Positions 1 to 5,123 of a stretch of DNA of 9,990 nt are shown piece by piece. The translations under genes were made by a program, and so were the position numbers. Numbering within the stretch: the stretch's first letter is position 1; each line of letters begins with the position of its first letter. The DNA comes from an uncultured Clostridia bacterium. GTDB taxonomy: Bacteria > Bacillota > Clostridia > Christensenellales > Borkfalkiaceae. Where the stretch lies: positions 1-9,990 of the forward strand of contig CAMNIW010000037.1 in the NCBI GenBank assembly GCA_946540675.1, read 5' to 3'. The notes beneath the pieces were generated by a model. It did not search any database. It was not told the DNA's origin and saw nothing but the letters and a program-made list of their open reading frames with translations.

Positions 1-913
1 GGTCGGCGACAATGTTGTTTGCGGCGCCTTCGAGTTTTATCCCCGTGGAAACGGTAGTTTCGCCGTCGGAAAAGTTAAATCCGTCGAGAATATTGGCAAC
101 CGCAAGAGTCGGCGCACCGTCCACTACTCCGACGGTAAACGATGTTTTCGCGTATTCCGAATTATTCGCCGCGGTAAAATCGTAATAAAAATCGTCGCCG
201 GGAAGCGCCCCGCCTATTTGCGCGGGATTGTATTCTTTTACCGCGTTAAGAAAAGCGATAACGTCGTTTTTTATCTCCCCTGCCTTTTTACAGCCCACGT
301 TACAGTTATCGACGAGTTCTTTGGTGAACGCCACGTTACCGAGCGTACTTTCGTGCTTTTTGAAAATATCGGAAAGTCCCGAAACGTTTCCGTCTACGTA
401 CGCTTTATTTTTTCCGAGTTTGTCGACAAGCGCGTTAATATAAGCGCTGTGCGCTGAAACTCTTGCCGAAACGAAAAGTCCCGCCTGAACGAAATTTACG
501 TCTTTATTTACTTTAACAAATTCCTTCTGCAAGTCGAGAACGATTTTCTTTTCGGTTTTCCCCGCAACGGTAGTTGCGGCAGGTTCGCCTAAAAGCGCAT
601 AGTCGGCTTCGCCTTTTTTAATGCTTTGGATAATATACGCAACCTGGTTTGCCGTCGCGTATTTTATAGTGACTTTTTCGGGAGAATTTTCGCCGTCGCC
701 GTTTATACCGATACCGTTTTTAGCCATAAGATGGCGGAAAATAACGTCGGGAGTTCCGCCCTGACCCACGGTCATAACCGTTTTACCTTTGAAATCGGCA
801 TAAGAAATTTGTGTGTCTCCGCCGTTTTCCTGCGGTTTTTGCTGAGTCTTGCAGGACGCAAGACAAAAAATCGTCGCTATTGCGATGATCAACGCTAAAA
901 ATCTTTTCTTCAT
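1..913 (-). CDS. ABC-transporter substrate-binding lipoprotein, NMT1/NitT-TauT-like, rearranged domain order, 3' end outside window
   Basis: No stop is met before the left edge; 304 residues are visible. A lipoprotein signal peptide is clear: KKR, a hydrophobic stretch 5-19, lipobox LASC with Cys21, so the product should be anchored outside the membrane and deliver a small solute to an ABC permease. Residues 41-69 (KGKTVMTVGQGGTPDVIF and following) match what is normally the middle of Clostridial NMT1-like binding proteins. GEADYALLGEPAATTV (101-116) matches the second lobe. IGGALPGDDFYYDF (233-246) matches the usual C-terminus. After that, residues 258-304 (TVGVVDGAPTLAVANIL, then a segment ending GAANNIVAD) resemble the usual N-terminus. 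The parts are therefore in the order middle, end, beginning. The start has GAGAGG 10 nt upstream and lies 19 nt after the TM1266-type gene, so the two are probably cotranscribed. The substrate cannot be told. Family recall is from memory; the assignment is firm, the permutation is inference. Confidence 0.85.
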   Translation of the reverse strand, partial: MKKRFLALIIAIATIFCLASCKTQQKPQENGGDTQISYADFKGKTVMTVGQGGTPDVIFRHLMAKNGIGINGDGENSPEKVTIKYATANQVAYIIQSIKKGEADYALLGEPAATTVAGKTEKKIVLDLQKEFVKVNKDVNFVQAGLFVSARVSAHSAYINALVDKLGKNKAYVDGNVSGLSDIFKKHESTLGNVAFTKELVDNCNVGCKKAGEIKNDVIAFLNAVKEYNPAQIGGALPGDDFYYDFTAANNSEYAKTSFTVGVVDGAPTLAVANILDGFNFSDGETTVSTGIKLEGAANNIVAD

Positions 914-932
914 AATATATAAAACCTCTCGT

Positions 933-1181
933 TTATAATTCTACGCTCGTTATTGCGGATTTGACCGAAACGGTCGATATCCTGCCGAGTTTACCCGTTA
1001 TGGACGATATAATCTCGTTAGTTGCTTTTACTATAACGCTTATGACGTATATATCGTTAGTCCTGTCGGGGACTCCCATTCTTCCTACTATATAGTCGCC
1101 GTACGCAGAAAGAATTTCGTTTACGTCGGACGCCGCCGCTCTGTCTTTTTCAATTACAATTCCGATAACCGCTATTCTCAT
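933..1181 (-). CDS. TM1266-family putative iron-only hydrogenase system regulator
   Basis: An 82-residue protein beginning MRIAVIGIVIEKDRAAASDV, with YGDYIVGRMGVP and an Ile/Val-rich second half containing IISSITGKLGRI near residues 57-68. Length and sequence fit the TM1266-type family, small ACT/NikR-C-like proteins usually found beside FeFe-hydrogenase maturation genes and presumed regulatory. No DNA-binding domain is visible, so it may be a ligand-sensing or partner-binding module rather than a classical repressor. The reading frame is open further upstream to 1292, but that extension runs through the structured leader and reads as low-quality sequence, so the Met at 1181 is chosen. Its ribosome-binding site is weak (TGGGG about 5 nt upstream). 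It follows an attenuator-like leader and precedes the binding-protein gene by 19 nt. No hydrogenase or HydEFG gene is visible in this window. Confidence 0.82.
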   Translation of the reverse strand: MRIAVIGIVIEKDRAAASDVNEILSAYGDYIVGRMGVPDRTNDIYVISVIVKATNEIISSITGKLGRISTVSVKSAITSVEL

Positions 1182-1301
1182 AAAAACCCCATAAAAAAAC
1201 ATACCCCCGAAAGAGTATGTGCAAAACGTGTTTATATAGCGAGAGAAACGTCTCGCGTAAAAATTTTTGCACTTACTCTCCGAACGAATCATCGATTCAG
1301 T
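1182..1301 (-). promoter_or_regulatory. Structured attenuator leader, riboswitch candidate
   Basis: The 5' leader of the TM1266/binding-protein unit, read on the minus strand. A small hairpin GAATC-GAT-GATTC (1298-1286) lies at the RNA start. A long stem follows, AGAGTAaGTGCAAAA (1279-1265) with TTTTGCACaTACTCT (1226-1212), 14 of 15 pairs with one A-A mismatch. It encloses the hairpin GCGAGA-CGTTTC-TCTCGC (1256-1239) and unpaired joining segments of about 8 and 12 nt. The 3' arm of the long stem contains the 5' arm of an intrinsic terminator (1219-1213), so the two folds exclude each other. This architecture is typical of a ligand-gated riboswitch that is ON when the long stem forms. I do not recognise a known class: no TPP, SAM-I, purine, cobalamin or T-box signature is apparent. 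The folding is seen in sequence; ligand control is inference. Confidence 0.62.
1193..1219 (-). terminator. Conditional intrinsic terminator in the leader
   Basis: On the minus strand CATACTC pairs with GGGTATG (seven pairs, one of them T-G) around a TTTCGG loop, followed at once by seven T (1199-1193). It lies 11 nt before the start codon of the TM1266-type gene. Its 5' arm is also part of the long upstream stem, so it should form only when that stem is open. Confidence 0.65.
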
Positions 1302-1307
1302 GTCTTA

Positions 1308-1336
1308 ATTATATAAAATTTTATTATTATTGTCAA
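1308..1336 (-). promoter_or_regulatory. Sigma-A promoter of the TM1266/binding-protein unit
   Basis: Consensus -35 TTGACA (1336-1331) and consensus -10 TATAAT (1313-1308) with a 17-bp spacer, reading leftward. The expected start of transcription is near 1301, giving a leader of about 120 nt. Such a perfect promoter followed by an attenuator suggests strong initiation gated downstream. Confidence 0.8.
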
Positions 1337-1344
1337 TGCTTTAA

Positions 1345-1373
1345 TTGCGATAAAGGAAAAAATAGTGTATAAT
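1345..1373 (+). promoter_or_regulatory. Sigma-A promoter of the aldolase gene
   Basis: TTGCGA (1345-1350), 17-bp spacer, TATAAT (1368-1373). The expected transcript start is near 1380, leaving a leader of about 24 nt with GGAGG at 1394-1398. The -35 box lies only 8 bp from the -35 box of the divergent promoter. Confidence 0.7.
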
Positions 1374-1403
1374 ATTGATTGAATAAAATTTTCGGAGGTT
1401 TTT

Positions 1404-2381
1404 ATGCCATTAGTCACTACAAAGAAAATGTTCGAAGGCGCGTATAAAGGCGGATATGCGATAGGCGCATTCAACGTAAACAACATGGAAATCGTTCAGG
1501 GCATCACCGAGGCTTGTAAAGAAGAAAATTCCCCTGTAATTTTGCAGGTTTCCAAGGGAGCAAGGGCTTACGCCAACCACACTTATCTTGTTAAACTCGT
1601 AGAAGCGGCGGTCATCGAATGTCCCGACATCCCCATCGCGCTCCATCTCGACCACGGTCCCGATTTCGAAACTTGTAAATCGTGTATTGACGGCGGCTTT
1701 ACTTCCGTTATGATAGACGGATCGTCAAAATCTTTCAAAGACAATATAGAACTTACGAGAAAAGTCGTAGAATATGCGCACGATCACGGCGTAGTCGTAG
1801 AAGGCGAACTCGGAACTCTTGCCGGCATAGAAGACGAAGTCGTGGTAGAAGGCGCGGGCTCTTACACAAGACCCGAAGAAGTCGAAGAATTCGTCACGAA
1901 AACCGGCGTCGATTCTCTTGCGATAGCGATCGGAACTTCGCACGGAGCATATAAATTCAAACCCGAACAGTGCACGAGAAACGAAAAAGGAATACTTGTT
2001 CCCCCTGCTCTCCGCTTCGATATTCTCGAAGAAGTTTCAAAGCGTTTGCCCGGTTTCCCGATAGTTCTTCACGGTTCGTCTTCCGTTCCTCAGGAATATG
2101 TCGCCATGGTGAACGAGTTCGGCGGGAAAATGCCCGACGCGATCGGTGTCCCCGAAGAACAACTTCGCGAAGCCGCTAAACTTTCGGTTTGTAAGATAAA
2201 TATCGATTCCGATATAAGACTTGCCATGACCGGAACTATCCGTAAATTCTTTGTCGAACATCCCGACAAATTCGATCCGAGAGAATATCTCAAACCGGCG
2301 AGAGCGAACATAAAAGAAATGGTTCGCCACAAATTGATCGACGTTCTCGGTTGCGCGGGAAAAGCAAACGAATGTCGCTAA
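1404..2381 (+). CDS. fba: Class II fructose-1,6-bisphosphate aldolase
   Basis: Cytosolic zinc-dependent aldolase that interconverts fructose 1,6-bisphosphate with dihydroxyacetone phosphate and glyceraldehyde 3-phosphate in glycolysis and gluconeogenesis. It has 325 residues, full length for the family. Visible family motifs are GAFNVNNMEI (21-30), ALHLDHGPDFE (79-89) with catalytic Asp83 and zinc ligand His84, VVEGELG (131-137) with the conserved glutamates, GTSHGAYK (177-184) with zinc ligand His180, and VLHGSSSVP (221-229) with zinc ligand His223. KINIDSDIR (264-272) is the phosphate/substrate-binding segment. The start is set by GGAGG five nt upstream and the family-typical MPLVTTKKMF. 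It is monocistronic: own promoter at 1345-1373 and a strong terminator 11 nt after the stop codon. All key residues are present. The assignment of residues to roles is from knowledge of the family. Confidence 0.97.
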   Translation: MPLVTTKKMFEGAYKGGYAIGAFNVNNMEIVQGITEACKEENSPVILQVSKGARAYANHTYLVKLVEAAVIECPDIPIALHLDHGPDFETCKSCIDGGFTSVMIDGSSKSFKDNIELTRKVVEYAHDHGVVVEGELGTLAGIEDEVVVEGAGSYTRPEEVEEFVTKTGVDSLAIAIGTSHGAYKFKPEQCTRNEKGILVPPALRFDILEEVSKRLPGFPIVLHGSSSVPQEYVAMVNEFGGKMPDAIGVPEEQLREAAKLSVCKINIDSDIRLAMTGTIRKFFVEHPDKFDPREYLKPARANIKEMVRHKLIDVLGCAGKANECR

Positions 2382-2391
2382 TAAAACCTTT

Positions 2392-2419
2392 AAGACCGTC
2401 GCCTTGCGACGGTCTTTTT
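2392..2419 (+). terminator. Intrinsic terminator of the aldolase gene
   Basis: An 11-bp perfect stem AAGACCGTCGC/GCGACGGTCTT with a CTT loop, followed by TTT and A. It ends at the stop codon of the convergent ArsR-type gene. On the minus strand the following bases are not T-rich, so it acts mainly on the aldolase transcript. Confidence 0.88.
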
Positions 2420-2759
2420 AAGTGCCGAGAAACTGCACTCCTTTAAGCAAAACGTCATTTATAATACCGTTTTTAAGCGAATAATATATAACTTTCCCGT
2501 CCCTTTTGCAATTTACGGCGTTTATGCTGCGCATAAATTTCAATTGGTGACTTACGGTCGTTTGATTTATGCCGAGCACCGCCGAAATGTCCGTGACGCA
2601 CATATCCGATATGGCGAGAGCCGAAATTATTCTGAGACGCGTATTATCCGAAAACAGAGAAAAGAAATTTTTGAGATCGTCTAAAAGTTCACCTTGCAGG
2701 ACATAGTCGCCTATCATATCCCGCGTTTTTTTATCTATAAACAATGCGGCGTTTTCCAT
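2418..2759 (-). CDS. ArsR/SmtB-family winged-helix transcriptional regulator
   Basis: A 113-residue protein. The winged-helix core runs from about 25 to 100: LFSDNTRLRIISAL (35-48), MCVTDISAVLGINQTTVSHQLKFM (53-76, recognition helix in the second half), then the wing, RDGKVIYYSL (86-95). This is the standard ArsR pattern. The metal-sensing motif of classical ArsR/CadC proteins (ELCVCDL) is reduced here to MCVTD with a single cysteine, Cys54; the only other cysteine is Cys84. The sensed signal is therefore unclear and may not be arsenite or cadmium. The start at 2759 is chosen for GGAGG with 6-nt spacing and the usual length; the frame extends upstream to 2870 but that part overlaps the promoter. 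It is convergent with the aldolase and divergent from the small ORF at 2884. No metal resistance or transport gene is adjacent. Confidence 0.9.
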   Translation of the reverse strand: MENAALFIDKKTRDMIGDYVLQGELLDDLKNFFSLFSDNTRLRIISALAISDMCVTDISAVLGINQTTVSHQLKFMRSINAVNCKRDGKVIYYSLKNGIINDVLLKGVQFLGT

Positions 2760-2784
2760 TGTCACCCTCCTTTTGCCTGATTTA

Positions 2785-2813
2785 ATGATACGACTTATAT
2801 CGCCGTATGTCAA
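2785..2813 (-). promoter_or_regulatory. Promoter of the ArsR-type gene with a possible operator
   Basis: TTGACA (2813-2808), 17-bp spacer, TATCAT (2790-2785), reading leftward. The spacer and box edges hold an imperfect inverted repeat, ATACG...CGTAT (2788-2808), lying where a bound dimer would block RNA polymerase. Autoregulation is a reasonable inference, not shown. Confidence 0.6.
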
Positions 2814-2883
2814 TTCGTTCATATTAAGAGATTTTGTCGCATAAAGTGTAATAGCATAAAAATTTGTCAAAAAAGGTGATTAT

Positions 2884-3030
2884 ATGAATAATTCGGCAAA
2901 CGTTGTCCTGTTCGGACTGCTCTTTCTCCTTTATGCGCAAAACGATATTTCGCTTACGCAATTACTTCTTTTATTGGCTCTTATGTCCACTAATGCGTGG
3001 ACGTGCAACAAAACAAACGCTGCGACATAA
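2884..3030 (+). CDS. Small hydrophobic protein of 48 residues, unknown
   Basis: ATG at 2884 has AGGTGA at 2874-2879, four nt upstream and matching the anti-Shine-Dalgarno tail. The frame encodes MNNSANVVLFGLLFLLYAQ, then NDISLTQLLLLLALMS and a polar tail with one Cys. Two short hydrophobic stretches (about 7-17 and 26-35) suggest a membrane-associated peptide; they are too short for confident full spans. It is divergent from the ArsR-type gene and lies upstream of the LexA-box promoter, so it is transcribed separately from the radical-SAM gene. No convincing promoter is seen for it. I do not recognise a family with certainty. The strong ribosome-binding site and hydrophobic pattern argue for a real gene, while the size leaves chance possible. 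Confidence 0.5.
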   Translation: MNNSANVVLFGLLFLLYAQNDISLTQLLLLLALMSTNAWTCNKTNAAT

Positions 3031-3045
3031 TTTCCCGTGCAAATA

Positions 3046-3059
3046 TGAACAAATGTTTG
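3046..3059 (+). promoter_or_regulatory. LexA (DinR) box 1
   Basis: GAACAAATGTTT at 3047-3058 fits the Gram-positive LexA consensus GAAC-N4-GTTY. Its right half overlaps the -35 box TTGACT, so a bound repressor should block polymerase. The 12-mer is repeated exactly at 3097-3108. Confidence 0.7.
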
Positions 3060-3085
3060 ACTTTTTGTTTTATATGTGATACCAT
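3057..3085 (+). promoter_or_regulatory. Sigma-A promoter of the radical-SAM/DUF4130 unit
   Basis: TTGACT (3057-3062), 17-bp spacer, TACCAT (3080-3085). Transcription would start near 3092, giving a leader of only about 22 nt. It is bracketed by two LexA boxes, one on the -35 and one just after the start site. Confidence 0.68.
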
Positions 3086-3095
3086 AAAGAAAAAA

Positions 3096-3109
3096 CGAAC
3101 AAATGTTTA
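3096..3109 (+). promoter_or_regulatory. LexA (DinR) box 2
   Basis: CGAACAAATGTTTA fits the Bacillus-type consensus CGAACRNRYGTTYC except at the last base. It lies just after the predicted transcript start and ends 4 nt before the start codon at 3114. It is 50 bp from box 1, about five helical turns, so two dimers would sit on the same face of the DNA. Confidence 0.72.
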
Positions 3110-3113
3110 TATT

Positions 3114-4364
3114 ATGCTCGACTACAAAAGACTTAAAATTTTAACCGAAAGCGCAAAATACGACGTATCGTGTTCGTCATCGGGTTCGGCAAGAAAAAAC
3201 ACTTCCGTTGGAATCGGCAACGCCGCTTTCAGCGGAATTTGCCATTCTTTTACACAGGACGGCAGGTGCATTTCATTGTTAAAGATACTTATGAGCAACG
3301 ATTGCGCATATGATTGCCAGTATTGCGTAAACAGGCGCAGTAACGATATACCGCGTACTACCGCTACTCCGGAAGAAATATGCGATCTCGTAATAAATTT
3401 CTATAAACGCAATTATATCGAAGGTCTGTTTTTATCTTCGGCAATATGCAATAACCCCGACGACACCATGGTAATGCTTGTGGAAACGGTAAGAAAACTT
3501 CGTCAAGAATATCGTTTTAACGGATATATCCACTTAAAAGGCATACCGTCGGCGGATCCGAAACTGATTATGTTTGCAGGCGAACTTGCCGACAGGATCA
3601 GTTTTAATATAGAACTGCCGTCCGAAAAAAGTCTTAAACTGCTCGCTCCGCAAAAAACCAAAAAAAGCATTCTTCTTCCGATGTCCAATATAGCGGGCGA
3701 ATACAAACAGGCAAGATCGATGCGGTATGGAAAATTTTTACCGGCAGGACAAACCACCCAGATGATCGTCGGGGCAAGCCCCGAGAGCGACGGGCATATT
3801 ATCAGGCTTACGCAAAGTCTTTACGATAAATTTTCGCTTAAACGCGTATATTTCTCTTCTTACGTCCCGACAAATTATAATAACCCGAATTTACCCGTAA
3901 CGAAAGTCAGTTTAACTCGCGAGCACAGGCTTTATCAAGCCGATTGGTTATTGCGTTTTTACGGTTTTTCCGCCGAAGAGATCCTCGGAGAAAACGAGAA
4001 TTTAGCCGAAGACTTCGATCCAAAATGCGGTTGGGCACTAAAACACCCCGAGTTTTTTCCCGTGGAGATAAACACGGCGCCGGCAGAGAAATTGGTCAGG
4101 GTTCCCGGAATAGGGTTTAAGAGCGCGTATAAAATCGTTAGCGCGAGAAAATACGGCAATTTATCGCTTGAAGACCTGAATAAAATGCGCATAGTTATGA
4201 AACGAGCGATAAACTTTATAACCTGTAACGGCAAATTTTACGGCACGGAAAATCAATCGACCGTCAGACATACTCTCCTTATAACGGATTCCTGCGCGCT
4301 AAAACAAATGTCTATGTTTACCGATATCGACAACGCGCCCGCTATATACGGGGGCGAAATATGA
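3114..4364 (+). CDS. Radical SAM protein, putative DNA modification/repair family, with helix-hairpin-helix
   Basis: A 416-residue protein matching, from memory, the TIGR03916-type family (radical SAM protein linked to uracil-DNA glycosylase-like partners). The radical-SAM cluster motif CAYDCQYC gives Cys64, Cys68 and Cys71, which would bind a 4Fe-4S cluster and S-adenosylmethionine. The N-terminus carries the family signature YDVSCSSSGSARK with Cys20 and two more cysteines (43, 52) in GICHSFTQDGRCISLLK. Near 320-346, INTAPAEKLVRVPGIGFKSA is a helix-hairpin-helix DNA-binding motif. The substrate and reaction are unknown; a nucleic-acid substrate is inferred from the HhH. The start at 3114 matches the family; the frame is open upstream to 2997 but that part crosses the promoter and both LexA boxes. 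No Shine-Dalgarno sequence precedes 3114. The stop overlaps the next start by 4 nt (ATGA). Confidence 0.92.
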   Translation: MLDYKRLKILTESAKYDVSCSSSGSARKNTSVGIGNAAFSGICHSFTQDGRCISLLKILMSNDCAYDCQYCVNRRSNDIPRTTATPEEICDLVINFYKRNYIEGLFLSSAICNNPDDTMVMLVETVRKLRQEYRFNGYIHLKGIPSADPKLIMFAGELADRISFNIELPSEKSLKLLAPQKTKKSILLPMSNIAGEYKQARSMRYGKFLPAGQTTQMIVGASPESDGHIIRLTQSLYDKFSLKRVYFSSYVPTNYNNPNLPVTKVSLTREHRLYQADWLLRFYGFSAEEILGENENLAEDFDPKCGWALKHPEFFPVEINTAPAEKLVRVPGIGFKSAYKIVSARKYGNLSLEDLNKMRIVMKRAINFITCNGKFYGTENQSTVRHTLLITDSCALKQMSMFTDIDNAPAIYGGEI

Positions 4365-5116
4365 CAAAATATGTGTTTGACGGCACGCACGACGGATTTT
4401 TTACGTGCATATTCGAAGCGTTTTCGACAAAAAACTTTCCGTCGGATATTTCCGACGGGGCGGATCAATGCGAAATAGGCGATATTCCCGTATACGTAAA
4501 GACCGATAAAACAAAAGCGGAAAGAGTCGTCGCAGGGATCAAAAAGGCCGCAACGAAAACGGCTTACCGCGATATTAAGTTTGCTATGCATAGCGGAAAA
4601 GAAAACAAATATTTTACGTGCTTTAGTTACGCCGTATATGTAATAAAAAACAAAACGATCGATGTTTCGCGCAATTTTTCCGAAAATTACGTTTTGCGGT
4701 TTAACGATTTGATATATGCGATATCGCAAGAAATACATCGCTTTAAGGGCTTTATACGCTTTGCCGAAAGCGACGGGAACTTTCTATACGCGCATTACTC
4801 TCCGGATAACGATATAACGGCGTATCTTATGCCGCATTTCAAAAGCAGATTAAAAAACTACCCGTTTGTGATTCATGACACCGCAAGAAACATACTCGGA
4901 ATGTATAACGGCAAAGACGTCGCCACGGTTTACGCCGGAAATAAAACCGTTTCGGTTTTTCTTTCCGAAAACGAAAATTATTTCAGCGAACTTTGGAAAA
5001 CTTACTATAATAACGTGTGTATCGAAGAAAGAAAAAACGAACGGCTGATGAAACAGTTTATGCCCGTTCGTTACTGGAAAAATTTACCCGAGAAAAAAGA
5101 CGAAGCGCCTTTTTAG
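4361..5116 (+). CDS. DUF4130-type 'probable DNA metabolism' protein, partner of the radical SAM protein
   Basis: A 251-residue protein that fits the TIGR03915/DUF4130 family found next to the preceding radical-SAM family. Recognisable blocks are YVFDGTHDGFFTCIFEAF (4-21), FKGFIRFAES (128-137), HYSPDNDITAYLMPHFKSRL (145-164) followed by FVIHDTAR (169-176), and IEERKNERLMKQFMPVRYWK (221-240), which corresponds to the family's IxERxNxRLxxQxMPxRYWKxLPE ending. In many bacteria this module is fused to a C-terminal uracil-DNA glycosylase-like domain; here it ends at LPEKKDEAPF, so the glycosylase part is absent and no separate glycosylase gene is visible. It is translationally coupled to the radical-SAM gene by the ATGA overlap, with GGGGGCG just upstream. 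It should share the LexA-type control of that gene. Function is not established; a role in DNA modification or repair is inferred from family context. Confidence 0.9.
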   Translation: MTKYVFDGTHDGFFTCIFEAFSTKNFPSDISDGADQCEIGDIPVYVKTDKTKAERVVAGIKKAATKTAYRDIKFAMHSGKENKYFTCFSYAVYVIKNKTIDVSRNFSENYVLRFNDLIYAISQEIHRFKGFIRFAESDGNFLYAHYSPDNDITAYLMPHFKSRLKNYPFVIHDTARNILGMYNGKDVATVYAGNKTVSVFLSENENYFSELWKTYYNNVCIEERKNERLMKQFMPVRYWKNLPEKKDEAPF

Positions 5117-5123
5117 GCGCTTC
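5102..5123. terminator. Hairpin between convergent genes, possible bidirectional terminator
   Basis: An 8-bp stem GAAGCGCC/GGCGCTTC with a TTTTTA loop covers the stop codons of both convergent genes, whose coding ends are 5 bp apart. No T-tract follows on either strand, so it may stabilise 3' ends or terminate weakly. It is the only terminator candidate here for both operons. Confidence 0.4.

Noticed and set aside
218..898. Three plus-strand open frames
   Set aside because: Shadows of the minus-strand lipoprotein, whose signal peptide and family motifs are clear.
1182..1292. N-terminal extension of the TM1266-type gene to a start at 1292
   Set aside because: It would translate the attenuator leader and terminator; the family starts at MRIAVIG (1181).
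1182..1301. T-box, TPP or SAM-I element in the leader
   Set aside because: No T-box TGGNACCGCG-like sequence, no TPP CUGAGA block and no SAM-I core were found.
2839..2860. Direct repeat GCATAAA twice before the small ORF
   Set aside because: Seven bases in an AT-rich stretch, only two copies; too weak to call an operator.
2997..3113. N-terminal extension of the radical-SAM protein to 2997
   Set aside because: It crosses the promoter and both LexA boxes, and the residues do not resemble the family N-terminus.
4253..4738. 161-codon open frame on the minus strand
   Set aside because: It lies antisense across the overlap of two well-recognised genes, with no ribosome-binding site and no family resemblance.
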